Below, one piece after another: positions 37,891 through 47,422 of a stretch of DNA of 64,000 nt (its first letter is position 1; each line of letters begins with the position of its first letter). The stretch comes from CAVUOA01 sp963742955 (GTDB lineage Bacteria; Bacteroidota; Ignavibacteria; Tepidaquicellales; OLB5). The notes under the pieces were generated by a model that worked only from the letters and a program-made list of their open reading frames with translations, did no database searches and had not been told where the DNA came from. The translations under genes and the position numbers were made by a program. The DNA lies in the NCBI GenBank assembly GCA_963742955.1, contig CAVUOA010000008.1, positions 992,001 through 1,056,000 on the forward strand, read 5' to 3'.

Positions 37891-40176
37891 ATGAACAGAA
37901 TGATAAGTATTTCTTTTATTTCTTCGTACCTTCCCAGACAGTGCGGAATCGCAACCTTTACAAATGACCTTGCGACATCCCTGACAAAAGTTATGGAGGT
38001 AAGCCTGTATGACGGTAATGCAGTTCAGGTAACAGCGGTAAACAATGTGCAGGAGGGTTATAAATACAGCTCGGAAGTAAAATTTGAAATCAAAGAACAG
38101 AACCTCAACAACTATAAAGAAGCCGCATATTATTTAAATCTTTCCCAGAGCGAAGTTATCAGCCTCCAGCATGAATTCGGGCTGTATGGCGGTGAGAGCG
38201 GCTCAAATATAATCTCACTAATTGAAAATCTTAAGAAGCCATTAGTAACCACATTACACACAGTTCTCAACACACCGGACCAGCAGCAGCTGAATATCCT
38301 CAAAGAAATCGGGAATTACTCGTCATATATTATTGTGCAGTCAAAGCGTGCAGTTAAAATACTGGAAAAGATTTATAAGATACCCTCCGCTAAAATTATA
38401 TATATACCGCACGGCGCGCCTGATGTGCCCTTTTTAGACACGGCTTATTATAAAGATAAATTCAATCTTTCGGATAGAAAAGTAATCCTGACCTTCGGTT
38501 TGCTCGGTCCCGGTAAAGGTATCGAAGATGTAATAACGGCTATGAAGGACGTGGTTAAGAAATTTCCGCTTACAACTTACATAGTGCTTGGCGCAACCCA
38601 CCCGAATGTAATTAAACAGTTTGGCGAAGAATACAGAGATACGCTTGAGAACATGGTAAAAAAGTATTCACTGGAAGATAACGTCATGTTTATAAACCGC
38701 TTTGTTGATTATGACAGGCTGCTTGAATTTTTATTAATGTCCGATATTTACATCAGTCCTTACCAGAACCGCGAACAAATGGTATCCGGCACACTTACTT
38801 ATGCTGTTGCCTGCGGAAAAGCTGTAGTATCAACGCCTTACTGGTATGCGGAAGAATTGCTGGATGATAACACGGGAAAACTTGTTCCGTTCAAAGACCC
38901 GGCTGCAATAAGCAAAACGCTGAAGCATCTTCTGTCTGATGAAACATCACGTAACCGTTTGAGAAAAAATGCTTATGATAAAGGCAGAGGAATGGTATGG
39001 AACAGGGTTGCTCTTGATTATTTTAAAGTTTTCGGCAGGGCAGTTGAAGAGTATAAATACAAGAGAACGTCAAAGATTCATGCAATCAGAGAGAAAATAT
39101 TAAATTTCCCGTCACTGCCGGATGTAAACCTTAATCATATGGTCAATCTTACCGATTCCACAGGTATTCTTCAGCATGCATCTTATACTGTAGCAAACAG
39201 GAACGAGGGCTACTGTACAGATGATAACACCAGGGCTCTCCACGTTGCGGTTATGAATAAGAACATGTTTATAAACGATTCTGCTTTATCACTGATAAAC
39301 ACATACATGTCTTTTCTTCTCCATGCTTTTAACCCGGAAGCAGGATTATTCAGAAATTTCATGAGCTTTGACAGAAAGTGGCTTGAAAATGTTGGTTCAG
39401 AAGAATGCAACGGAAGGGTTCTGTTTACACTGGGTTACATGATAAAAAACCCGCCTTCAGATTCATACCTGCGGATATCAAAAGATTTGTTTGACCGAAC
39501 GATTGATAATACACAATCGTTTACTTCACCCAGGGCATGGGCATACATTATAATGGGATGTATATTTTATCTAAGCAGATTCTCCGGTGCAAGAGAAGTA
39601 AAAAGAGTATGCAAAATGTTTTCTGAAAAGCTCTCGCATATTTACTCGTTAAATACTGATGATAAATGGAGATGGTTCGAACAGGAAGTTTGCTACAATA
39701 ATGCCATTATGCCCCAGGCTCTTATTATGGCAGGAAGATTCCTGAAGAATAAAGACTACATCTCACAGGGAATTGAATCTCTTATCTGGCTGTACGACAT
39801 TCAATATGATAAAGAAAAAAAGCATATTTCACTTGTCGGAAACAGCGGGTGGTTCACACGCGGAAAAATGAAGGCAAAATATGACCAGCAGCCGCTGGAA
39901 ATTCCCGCATTAATAGATGCGTGCATTCAGGCATATCTTGTAGATGAAGACAAAAAGTGGATTACAAAAATCGGGATTTTATACAGCTGGTTTTTAGGAA
40001 ATAACGTCCGAAGCGAACCTCTGTATGATTATATCACGGGAGGATGTTTCGACGGCCTTTCATCTTCGGTTACCAACCAGAATCAGGGGGCAGAGTCAAC
40101 TATATGCTGGCTTCACACTCTTCACAGAATGAACCGCCTGAACCAGAATTTACATATACTTTCCGTTAAAGCATAA
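37891..40176 (+). CDS. Two-domain GT4 glycosyltransferase (copy 2), GH130-associated type
   Basis: The 761-residue protein is a close paralogue of the gene at 8167-10425. SSYLPRQCGIATFTNDL, HEFGLYGGESGSN, PHGAPDVPFLDTAY, LTFGLLGPGKGIED, and VSGTLTYAVACGKAVVSTPYWYAEE all align with copy 1 at equal spacing. The C-terminal domain repeats NEGYCTDDNTRAL, WFEQEVCYNNAIMPQAL, KAKYDQQPLEIPALIDA and NQNQGAESTICWLH. It probably extends a mannose-containing chain that the adjacent GH130 enzyme can shorten. There is an RBS-like GGAG before the start. The domain boundary is near residue 400. Confidence 0.83.
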   Translation: MNRMISISFISSYLPRQCGIATFTNDLATSLTKVMEVSLYDGNAVQVTAVNNVQEGYKYSSEVKFEIKEQNLNNYKEAAYYLNLSQSEVISLQHEFGLYGGESGSNIISLIENLKKPLVTTLHTVLNTPDQQQLNILKEIGNYSSYIIVQSKRAVKILEKIYKIPSAKIIYIPHGAPDVPFLDTAYYKDKFNLSDRKVILTFGLLGPGKGIEDVITAMKDVVKKFPLTTYIVLGATHPNVIKQFGEEYRDTLENMVKKYSLEDNVMFINRFVDYDRLLEFLLMSDIYISPYQNREQMVSGTLTYAVACGKAVVSTPYWYAEELLDDNTGKLVPFKDPAAISKTLKHLLSDETSRNRLRKNAYDKGRGMVWNRVALDYFKVFGRAVEEYKYKRTSKIHAIREKILNFPSLPDVNLNHMVNLTDSTGILQHASYTVANRNEGYCTDDNTRALHVAVMNKNMFINDSALSLINTYMSFLLHAFNPEAGLFRNFMSFDRKWLENVGSEECNGRVLFTLGYMIKNPPSDSYLRISKDLFDRTIDNTQSFTSPRAWAYIIMGCIFYLSRFSGAREVKRVCKMFSEKLSHIYSLNTDDKWRWFEQEVCYNNAIMPQALIMAGRFLKNKDYISQGIESLIWLYDIQYDKEKKHISLVGNSGWFTRGKMKAKYDQQPLEIPALIDACIQAYLVDEDKKWITKIGILYSWFLGNNVRSEPLYDYITGGCFDGLSSSVTNQNQGAESTICWLHTLHRMNRLNQNLHILSVKA

Positions 40177-40407
40177 TAAGCTGACCTGAATACCGTTCAG
40201 TACAGCAGATATGAAATGATGGGTCAAATTACCTCTTTTTATCACTTTCAATTTAAATCCAATTCTATTAATAGCTCCTTTCATTGAAAAAAATCATAAT
40301 GCCCGGTGATGATTCTGGGGATTTCATAAGACAAAAAGATTGTTTATAATATGTATAATCGGCATTAACAAGAGTTTGCCGGTTTTTTGTCCGCCTGCGC
40401 AAATACT

Positions 40408-40529
40408 GTAATGGTTCGGGGATGTAACGCCCCCCGAACCGGGTGGACATGCTCCGGTATTCAACCGGAGCTGGGTGAAGGAACCGCATGTATTACCCCG
40501 CCCCGCTTGAAAACAGCGGGGTTTCGGGG
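40408..40529 (+). ncRNA. Highly structured element, candidate transposon right end/guide-like RNA relic
   Basis: GTAAT (40408-40412) pairs with ATTAC (40492-40496). Inside are a 9-base-pair hairpin GGTTCGGGG/CCCCGAACC (40413-40440) and a second stem ACATG/CATGT (40447-40451, 40487-40491). The second stem encloses a 7-8 base-pair hairpin CTCCGGT/ACCGGAG. A terminal hairpin CCCCGC/GCGGGG with outer CCCCG/CGGGG follows (40496-40529). The GC-rich block sits in AT-rich surroundings with no intact gene in the 391-base gap between GT4 and the next CDS. The design resembles the 3' ends of IS200/IS605 tnpB elements, where structured DNA also encodes an omega RNA, but no tnpB is left. Strand and function are inferred. 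Confidence 0.4.
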
Positions 40530-40567
40530 ATTGAATTGTTTATTGTAAATCATTATTTATTTACCTT

Positions 40568-41506
40568 ATGAACAAAGCGCAGGTAAAAGAGAACATTCTA
40601 CGCACACTGCTGTATTATGATATCTTCAGCCACCCGCTGAAACCGGAAGAAATTTTTATTTTCCTCCCTAAAAACTCCGTGCCAAAGCCGGATATGCTCT
40701 CAATGATTAACAACCTTTCTTGTGAAGAAAGCAGCCGCTTCGCTCAAAAAGACGGGTATGTATATGTCAAACCAAACGAACACTACGTGCAGCTCCGCAT
40801 AAAAAAAGAAAAACGGTCCCGCAAAATGTGGCGCGCTGCAAGGATTATGACTCACGTTATAAAACGTTTCCCTTTTGTGAAAGCAGTTTTCATAACGGGC
40901 TCGCTTTCAAAAAACAGCTCGGAGGAAATAAGTGATGTTGATTACATGGTAGTCACCAAAAGCGAAAGGCTTTGGATTGCAAGAACGACTCTTATGTTAT
41001 TTAAAAAAATATTTCTGCTTAACAGCTATAAATATTTTTGCCTTAATTATTTTATAACAGAAGATAATCTTGAAATACATTTTAAAAACGTGTTTACGGC
41101 AACAGAGATTACCTACATCAAAGCTACCTTTAATACAGATATGATGAATAAGTTCGTAATGGCTAATCAATGGATAAAAGATTATTTCCCGAACTATAAA
41201 TTTCTTGACCCCTACCTGCACACAGCCGGCTTTAAAGTCAACAACAGAAGAAGCTTACTGCAGAAACTGCTTGAAATTCCATTCTCCGGAACCATCGGAA
41301 ACAGGCTTGATAATTACTTTAAAGATAAAACAGCAGGTTTCTGGAACAGGAAATATGATAATGTTGATGAAACCGAAAGAAAAGTTATGTTCAGAACAAA
41401 AAAGAACGAATCAACCGCTCACCCCGGAAATATGCAGAAGACAATTCTAACGAAATACTGTGAGAAGCTAAAGAAATTCAACCTGGAGTGTGATATCAAT
41501 GTGTGA
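40568..41506 (+). CDS. Nucleotidyltransferase-domain protein
   Basis: The 312-residue protein has an N-terminal winged-helix-like region (residues 1-75; LLYYDIFSHPLKPEEIF) and a polymerase-beta-type nucleotidyltransferase core. The core motif GSLSKNSSEEISDVDYMVV near residue 113 shows the GS-x(n)-DxD pattern. The C-terminal half is helical and basic. Proteins of this form are common at the start of glycan clusters in Ignavibacteria-like genomes; activity is unknown. Its stop overlaps the start of the radical SAM gene by eight bases, so they are coupled. Confidence 0.75.
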   Translation: MNKAQVKENILRTLLYYDIFSHPLKPEEIFIFLPKNSVPKPDMLSMINNLSCEESSRFAQKDGYVYVKPNEHYVQLRIKKEKRSRKMWRAARIMTHVIKRFPFVKAVFITGSLSKNSSEEISDVDYMVVTKSERLWIARTTLMLFKKIFLLNSYKYFCLNYFITEDNLEIHFKNVFTATEITYIKATFNTDMMNKFVMANQWIKDYFPNYKFLDPYLHTAGFKVNNRRSLLQKLLEIPFSGTIGNRLDNYFKDKTAGFWNRKYDNVDETERKVMFRTKKNESTAHPGNMQKTILTKYCEKLKKFNLECDINV

Positions 41507-43007
41507 CGTTCTGATGGCAAACTCTTATTTCCTGAAACACGACCCGAAGGAGTATAAGAACATGAACTTATACGCTCCGCTTGGCACGCTCTATGCTGCG
41601 GCATATCTTAAACAAAAAGGATATGAAACCGCCGTGTTTGATACCATGCTTGCGGATTCGGAAGAAGATTTAAAGGCAGACCTTGATAAAACATAAGCCG
41701 AAAATTTTCGTTGTTTATGATGATAACTTCAATTACCTGACAAAGATGTGCCTTTCACGCATGCGGCAGGCGGCGTTCCGGATGAGCGAAATCGCAAAGG
41801 AATACGGCTGCACTGTTATTGTTTCCGGCTCCGATTCTGTTGACCATCTGGAAAAATATTTTCAGCATAAAGTCGATTACGCAATTTGCGGCGAAGGAGA
41901 AATAACTCTCGGCGAACTTGTTGACTTACTCACTCAGAGACGCAAAGACAAAAAGGAAATTTCGGGATTAGCCTTTATTGAAAACGGCGAAATTTACCGC
42001 ACTCCAAGAAGACCTGTAATTAAAAGAAATTGATACGCTCCCTTTTCCTGCATGGGAATTAATTGATATTGACCGTTACCGCGAACTGTGGATAAAGCAC
42101 CACGGTTATTTTTCGATGAATCTTGTAACCACGCGGGGGTGCCCGTTTCACTGCAATTGGTGCGCAAAACCTATTTACGGGCAGGTGTATAATTCGCATT
42201 CACCCGAATACATTGCCCGTGAAATGAAAATGCTGAAGGAAAAATATGCGCCTGACCATATCTGGTTCTGTGATGATATATTCGGATTAAAACCCGGGTG
42301 GACTACAAAATTTGATGAAGCTGTAAACAAAGAAAATGTAAAAACTCCGTTCAAGTGCCTCTCACGCGCTGATTTGCTGTTGAAAGAAGATAATATTGCG
42401 CACCTTGCAAATGCCGGATGTGAATCAATATGGATTGGCGCGGAATCCGGCTCGCAGAAAATTCTTGATGCTATGGATAAAGGCACAACCGTTGAACAGA
42501 TATACGAATCAACCCGCATGCTGAAATCACATGGCATAAAAATATGTTTCTTCCTGCAGTTCGGTTATACCGGCGAAACAAAAGCAGGAAATCGATTTAA
42601 CTTTGAAAATGGTGCGCGAGCTTATGCCAGATGATATAGGGATTTCGGTTTCATATCCCCTGCCGGGCACAAAGTTTTATGACAGGGTTGTCTCACAGAT
42701 GGGAGAAAAAAAGAACTGGGTAGACTCCGGTGATTTTGAAATGATGTTTGCGGGTGAATACACTACAAACTTCTACCGTATACTTCACAAACGTGTGCAT
42801 AAAGAATTCCGCTCAAGACAGCTTCTGAAAGAACCGTTTAAACACTTAAAATCACTCTGGAAACTGGATTTTTATTTAGCCGGCTGGGCCTGGTACGAAA
42901 TGAAGATGCGAATGGCAGAGAAGAGTGAGAGAAGAAGAAATGCACTTACCCTGCATCTGAAAATATTTAGCATTAACCAAAGCCCTACTAGAAACGGACA
43001 TTATTGA
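41499..43007 (+). CDS. B12-binding radical SAM protein 1 (three frameshifts)
   Basis: Four collinear fragments (to 41696, 41683-42033, 42116-42634 and 42603-43007, with open frame in the gaps) form one protein of ~500 residues. The N-terminal cobalamin-binding domain (YAPLGTLYAAAYLKQKGYETAVFDT) is followed by GEGEITLGELV. The radical SAM cluster motif is RGCPFHCNWCAKP (CxxxCxxC), and then GAESGSQKILDAMDKG. I chose ATG at 41499 over GTG at 41490 because GGAG at 41484 is then 11 bases away. The breaks are near 41695, 42030 and 42595. This BchE/methyltransferase-like class modifies lipids, glycans or cofactors; the product is unknown. It lies within a surface-glycan cluster. Confidence 0.82.
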
Positions 43008-43144
43008 CTCACAATCAAACATTTCTTCATTCAAACATCAAAATTCATTAATTTTTTTCGGGCATACTATTTGCTGTTTATTATATGAATCGTTCCGGTT
43101 CATTACGTCATAAAACGCAGTATATAAACTATCATTAGCTCTTT

Positions 43145-43714
43145 ATGAAAAAAATTTATTTAGCACTCTTGTTATTCTTTCTTTTATCAAATCTTTCCTA
43201 CTCCCAGCAAAAGAAAAACGAAATCTACGGTTCTTACGGCTTGGCATCCGTGCAGGAAATAGCAAGTATTCTGAATGACATAATTATTCTGCCTTTCGTT
43301 GGCGGTGATTTTACCATCAAGTCCCGTGTGGGGCCATTTATAGCCGGTTACAAGCGTAATCTTTCAGACCATTTCACCGTGGGTATATCAGGCTCTTACA
43401 CAAGCTTTGATAAGGAATACACAATTCTAAACTCAAATGACCTGAAGTTCACCGTTGAAAACACTTTTATCACAGCGCTTGCTGACGCAAACTTCACTTA
43501 TAATCCCGGAAACATTGTACAATTGTACTCCGGTTTAAGCGCGGGAGTTTCTTCCTTTCAGCAGAAAGATTCAATAGAAACCGATAACAGCACAATCACT
43601 GCATTCCAGGTAAATGCAATCGGTATCAGGGCAGGAAAAAATATTGCTGCATTTCTTGAGCTGGGTTTCGGCTATAAAGGAATAATCAACGGGGGGCTAT
43701 CTATCAAGTTTTAA
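43145..43714 (+). CDS. Outer-membrane beta-barrel-like protein
   Basis: The 189-residue protein has a signal peptide (LALLLFFLLSNLSYSQQ). A set of alternating strands follows (FIAGYKRNLSDHFTVGISGSYTSFD, VQLYSGLSAGVSSF, AAFLELGFGYKGIINGGLSIKF) ending in a C-terminal Phe, the hallmark of BAM-inserted barrels. Similar to porin-like or OmpA-barrel small proteins of Bacteroidota; specific role unknown. A strong terminator follows at 43742-43776. Confidence 0.72.
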   Translation: MKKIYLALLLFFLLSNLSYSQQKKNEIYGSYGLASVQEIASILNDIIILPFVGGDFTIKSRVGPFIAGYKRNLSDHFTVGISGSYTSFDKEYTILNSNDLKFTVENTFITALADANFTYNPGNIVQLYSGLSAGVSSFQQKDSIETDNSTITAFQVNAIGIRAGKNIAAFLELGFGYKGIINGGLSIKF

Positions 43715-43741
43715 CTGAGACCTTCCTGAATACTTTCAATA

Positions 43742-43776
43742 AACTTCCGAAGATTCTAAAACTTCGGAAGTTTTTT
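43742..43776 (+). terminator. Rho-independent terminator
   Basis: The perfect stem AACTTCCGAAG/CTTCGGAAGTT (11 base pairs) with a 9-base loop is followed by a T run, 28 bases after the stop of the barrel gene. Confidence 0.85.
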
Positions 43777-43837
43777 AATACCCCGAATTCATTGAAAATA
43801 ATACATTTAAAGCATATCTTGTTAAGGAAAGAAGTTT

Positions 43838-43895
43838 GCCCGTTCGGGGAACGGGCGTTACTGGAATTTCTGTAACGCGCAATCCCCGATTGCGC
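43838..43895. repeat. REP hairpin pair, left of the RAYT gene
   Basis: GCCCGTTCGGGGAACGGGC (43838-43856) and GCGCAATCCCCGATTGCGC (43877-43895) are two hairpins linked by GTTAC...GTAAC. The second one lies 20 bases before the transposase ATG. A matching, slightly mutated pair stands at 44396-44472. Confidence 0.8.
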
Positions 43896-43915
43896 ACTAC
43901 TTTTGATAGGATTTT

Positions 43916-44383
43916 ATGAATACTTTTGAAAGAAAGAAAATTAGACTTAAAGACTTTTCTTATAAGGGAGAGGGAATAATTTATTTCTTAACAATACGAG
44001 CGTACGAATCAAATAAATTTTTCTTAAATTATGAAATTGCACATATAATAGAAAATGAGCTGGAATTCAGAAGGAAAAACGAGATAAATCTATTCAGCTA
44101 TTGCATCATGCCTGACCACATTCACTTGCTAATATCATTTAGGGAAAGTTATAAAAAAAGTCTGCAAATTTGGATTTCTTCATTTAAAAGGCATACTTTA
44201 AAAACAGTCAAAGAGAAATTTAGAATAAATAAATTATGGCATGTAAATTTTTATGACCACATTGTGAGAAAATCGGAAGATATGGAAACCATCGTGCAAT
44301 ATATTTTACAAAATCCTGTTAGAAAAAATATGGTTAATGAATGGTACGAGTATCCATTTAGTAAGATTTATACCGATGATTAG
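43916..44383 (+). CDS. REP-associated tyrosine transposase (RAYT, Y1_Tnp family)
   Basis: The 155-residue protein is of the IS200-like Y1 transposase type. The HUH metal-binding motif is PDHIHLLI (His68 and His70) and the catalytic Tyr is Tyr129 in IVQYILQNPVRK. The LWHVNFYDHIVRK segment is distinctive for RAYTs. RAYTs are single-copy, domesticated relatives of IS200 transposases that act on REP hairpins. Hairpin pairs stand on both sides of the gene, which fits that class. Codon use is more AT-rich than the neighbours. It separates the barrel gene and the secreted protein gene. Confidence 0.92.
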   Translation: MNTFERKKIRLKDFSYKGEGIIYFLTIRAYESNKFFLNYEIAHIIENELEFRRKNEINLFSYCIMPDHIHLLISFRESYKKSLQIWISSFKRHTLKTVKEKFRINKLWHVNFYDHIVRKSEDMETIVQYILQNPVRKNMVNEWYEYPFSKIYTDD

Positions 44384-44395
44384 AGTGTGCTATTT

Positions 44396-44472
44396 GCTCG
44401 TTCGGGGAACGAGCGCTACAGTTGACGATACAAGTATACTATGTGCCTATAACACGCAATCCCCGAATGCGC
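44396..44472. repeat. REP hairpin pair, right of the RAYT gene
   Basis: GCTCGTTCGGGGAACGAGC (44396-44414) keeps a full palindrome but with compensated stem bases relative to the left copy (CTCG/CGAG for CCCG/CGGG). ACGCAATCCCCGAATGCGC (44454-44472) is a degenerate copy of the second hairpin. Confidence 0.75.
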
Positions 44473-44558
44473 AACAGAAATAATCTGAAACAAAACGCCG
44501 GCTTTGCTCATATAAATCAATAAGCAGTCTATTCTTTAATAATTAAATGGAGTAAATC

Positions 44559-45041
44559 ATGAAAACATTAATTACCGCTTTTGCTGTTATTATTTTCGCA
44601 TTTTTTGCTAAAACCGCTTATTCACAGTCCGAAACCACTATGCAGGATATACTGGAGAAAGTTACCGATAAAGTTACCCAGCTTGAGGACGAAAAAGACC
44701 AGGAAATTGTTAACATAACAGTTGACCTGCTTGTCCGCACCACAGGTAAAAAACAGGTTACAAGGTATCTTGACCCCTCGTTTGATTATAAGGTTATGGT
44801 AATCGGTGACAGAAGAATTTCAAAGCTTAATATGGTGGTTTATAAAAAAAGCAAAAATGACTGGGATTATGTAACTGAAGCAACAAGCTCTATTCCGCAG
44901 GTTGATATAACTCCAACCGATTTCGAACAATATGAGTTCACCATAAACGTTGACCAGTTCAAGGGTGATAACATGACCGGGCATTTTGCGCTTTTTATTT
45001 ATCATGTTGACCCGACAAAGAAAAAAGACAAAGAGAAATAG
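44559..45041 (+). CDS. Secreted protein of unknown function
   Basis: The 160-residue protein has a signal peptide (LITAFAVIIFAFFAKTAYSQ) followed by a Glu/Asp-rich helix (MQDILEKVTDKVTQLEDEKDQE). A beta-rich half follows with RYLDPSFDYKVMVIGDRRISKLNMVVYKK, then ITPTDFEQYEFTINVDQF and GHFALFIYHVDPTKKK. It resembles small periplasmic proteins of beta-sandwich type seen in Ignavibacteria; function not recognised. GGAG precedes the ATG by 8 bases (AATGGAGTAAATC). Confidence 0.68.
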   Translation: MKTLITAFAVIIFAFFAKTAYSQSETTMQDILEKVTDKVTQLEDEKDQEIVNITVDLLVRTTGKKQVTRYLDPSFDYKVMVIGDRRISKLNMVVYKKSKNDWDYVTEATSSIPQVDITPTDFEQYEFTINVDQFKGDNMTGHFALFIYHVDPTKKKDKEK

Positions 45042-45048
45042 TTAAGAC

Positions 45049-45089
45049 AAAATAGTTAAATAGTAAAATAGACAAATAGCTAAATAGAA
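45049..45089. repeat. Short tandem repeat, period 8, core AAATAG
   Basis: Five imperfect copies of an 8-base unit ending AAATAG lie between the stop at 45041 and the methyltransferase ATG at 45104. Because TAG recurs every 8 bases, all three frames are stopped, which would insulate translation between the genes. Confidence 0.7.
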
Positions 45090-45103
45090 AATTCCCGCTG
45101 CTT

Positions 45104-45907
45104 ATGCAGGATACATTACAGCATACAAAAGAGGCGTTTAACATCGCTGCGCTTACATTCGATTACGATGAGAGTATTAACGAAATCGTAAAATGGATGC
45201 GCATGGTTGTGCATGAAATTTATTTAAAGAATTTCAAGTCCGGCGATAAGCTGCTTGAGCTTAACGCCGGGACGGGCATCGATGCATTATTCATGGCTCA
45301 GCACGGCATAAAAGTTCATGCCACCGATATATCCGATAATATGATAAATGCAATAAAAGAAAAAATAAAACAATTTAATTTGGAAGGTATTGTCAGCGCA
45401 GAACTTTGTCCTTTCGAAAACATCTCCCTGGTGAATGAAGCCGGTTTTGACGGAGCGATGTCTAACTTCGGGGGACTGAACTGCATAGGTGATTTCAGCA
45501 GGCTGAGTGATGACCTCTCCAATAAAATTAAAAGCGGGGGAAAATTTATAGCAGCGGTTATGAATAAAACCTGCCCGTGGGAAATATTTTATTATTTGTT
45601 AAAATTAAATTTCAAGGAAGCGTTCCGCAGGTACAGAAAAGAAGGAATTTTTGCCGGGCTTGGAGATGAGAAAATATGGACGTACTACTTCACTCCCCGC
45701 GGCTTTGCTAAATATTTCAGAAATAATTTCACAGTTAAAAGAATTTACACTCTGGGTTTATACACTCCCTCGCCTTATTTGTTCGGAATATATAACCGCT
45801 TCCCTTCCATAGTAAAGCTGTTTATGAAAATAGATAACCTTATAAAAGGAATTTATCCTTTTAACCGGATTGGCGACCACTTCATAATTATTCTTGAGAG
45901 AAAGTAA
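45104..45907 (+). CDS. Class I SAM-dependent methyltransferase
   Basis: The 267-residue protein has a Rossmann-fold methyltransferase core. Motif I is LLELNAGTGIDALFMA (residues ~50-65), then VHATDISDNMINAIKEK (motif Post I), and DGAMSNFGGLNCI (motif II/IV). The C-terminal part is basic and aromatic (LYTPSPYLFGIYNRFPSIVKLF) and could contact membranes or glycolipids. It lies directly before the GT39 gene with an overlapping frame, within the glycan cluster. Substrate unknown. Confidence 0.85.
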   Translation: MQDTLQHTKEAFNIAALTFDYDESINEIVKWMRMVVHEIYLKNFKSGDKLLELNAGTGIDALFMAQHGIKVHATDISDNMINAIKEKIKQFNLEGIVSAELCPFENISLVNEAGFDGAMSNFGGLNCIGDFSRLSDDLSNKIKSGGKFIAAVMNKTCPWEIFYYLLKLNFKEAFRRYRKEGIFAGLGDEKIWTYYFTPRGFAKYFRNNFTVKRIYTLGLYTPSPYLFGIYNRFPSIVKLFMKIDNLIKGIYPFNRIGDHFIIILERK

Positions 45908-45911
45908 CCGG

Positions 45912-47422
45912 ATGAAATCCGAAGAGAGCAAATCAAATACATATTATTTCTTAATATTGTTTGTGCTCTCTTTTGTTTTCCGTTTGCTTCTGCTTTTCAT
46001 ATTCAAATTCGATGGTCTTTACGGTCAGGATGCTTACGGATATCTTGACTACTCAAAAACATTTTATGATTCATTTGCACATTTTCACATTCCCCCTTCA
46101 TTCTATTGGCCAGTTGGATTTCCGTTGTTAACATCCGTTTTTACAATATTTACAGCGGGGAATGTATGGCTGGCGGGGCTGCTTGTAAGCCTCAATTCCG
46201 GCTCACTCTGCGCCGGGTTTGTTTATCTGCTTGCATTTGATTTGTTTCCCGGAACAGAAATTCTGCAAAGAAAAAAAATTGCGCTGTATGCAGGCATTAT
46301 AACAGCATTCATTCCGCTTCTTGTTAAATCAAGTATTGTAGTTATGAGCGATTCACTCGCCATAATGTTTGCTTCATGGAGCATGTGGCAGGTTGTAAAA
46401 TATTCAAATGCGTTTAAATTGAAGCATTTAATTTATGCAGCGATAACGTTATCACTTTCCGTAATGACACGCTACGGATACGGGCTGCTTGTGGTTCCGG
46501 TTATAATATTTATTATTTATTCTTCCGTAAAAAATAAAAAGAAAGCCGGTATATTAATTCGTGATATTATAATTGGTTCTGTTTTTGGGATTATTGTTTT
46601 CGCTCCGCAATTATATTACGTTTTACAAAACGGCATACCGAATTTCCATACCGAGGGCGGGGTTGGAATCTGGCCTGCAATGTGGAGTTTTCTGAATTTC
46701 TTCCGTAAAGATTTTACAACTTTTGACGGCACAATGCATTACCGTATGTGGAATGTTTTCTATAATCTCTCACCGGTTTTCCATCCGTTTTATCTTTCAC
46801 TGTTTGGATTTTCATTTCTTGCAGGCGCTTACCTGCTTTTAAAGAAACAGAATTATATAGCAATAATTTTTGCTTCAAGCTGGTTTTTAGTTTATTACTT
46901 ATTTTTTTCGGGAGGCGCTTACCAGGCATTGAGATTTTTAATCAGCTTTATGCCGGTTATGATTATTGTTTCGGCATACGGGTTAGCGGAAATCAAAATA
47001 AAAGAGTCTTATAAAAAAGTATTTTTATATTTGGGACTTGCTGCATTAGTGCTATATTTATATTTTACCACATGAGTACATTTACTGAGCAGAAAGATAA
47101 AGAATTCGAAGTCGTTAACTGGGTAAACGCAAATATACCCGATACCTCAAAAGTATTTGCTTTTGACGTTACACTTGCAATAAATCATTACACAAAAATA
47201 AAAGCAGATGAGTTTTTCAATAACAAACAGAATGAATTAAAAAATAAAATTGATTCGTCTGTTCACAATGTATATTTTATACTCCCGGTTGAAAATATAA
47301 AAACACAGTGGAAAGGACTCCCGATGGAAAAGAAATATGATTTTATTACCAGTAACTATCCGCTTCAAAATATCGGTACGGTTAATAAGTTTTCAATACT
47401 GGAGTTACAGAAGAAAAAATGA
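45912..47422 (+). CDS. GT39-like membrane glycosyltransferase (probable frameshift near 47072)
   Basis: The first frame (to 47075) encodes about 387 residues with ~9 hydrophobic helices. The catalytic loop region FKFDGLYGQDAYGYLDYSKTF holds an Asp of the ArnT/PMT (GT39/GT83) type, then FPLLTSVFTIF. The next frame (47072-47422) encodes a soluble C-terminal part (FEVVNWVNANIPDTSKVFAFD) typical of such enzymes' periplasmic domain. The two overlap as ATGA, so either one frameshifted gene or two coupled genes is possible; the family layout favours the former. ATG at 45912 is preferred over TTG at 45894. It transfers sugars from polyprenyl phosphate donors on the periplasmic side. Confidence 0.75.

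Noticed and set aside
40268..40489. 73-codon minus-strand frame across the structured element
   Set aside because: The coding appearance comes from GC-rich hairpins; base-pairing explains the sequence better than a protein.
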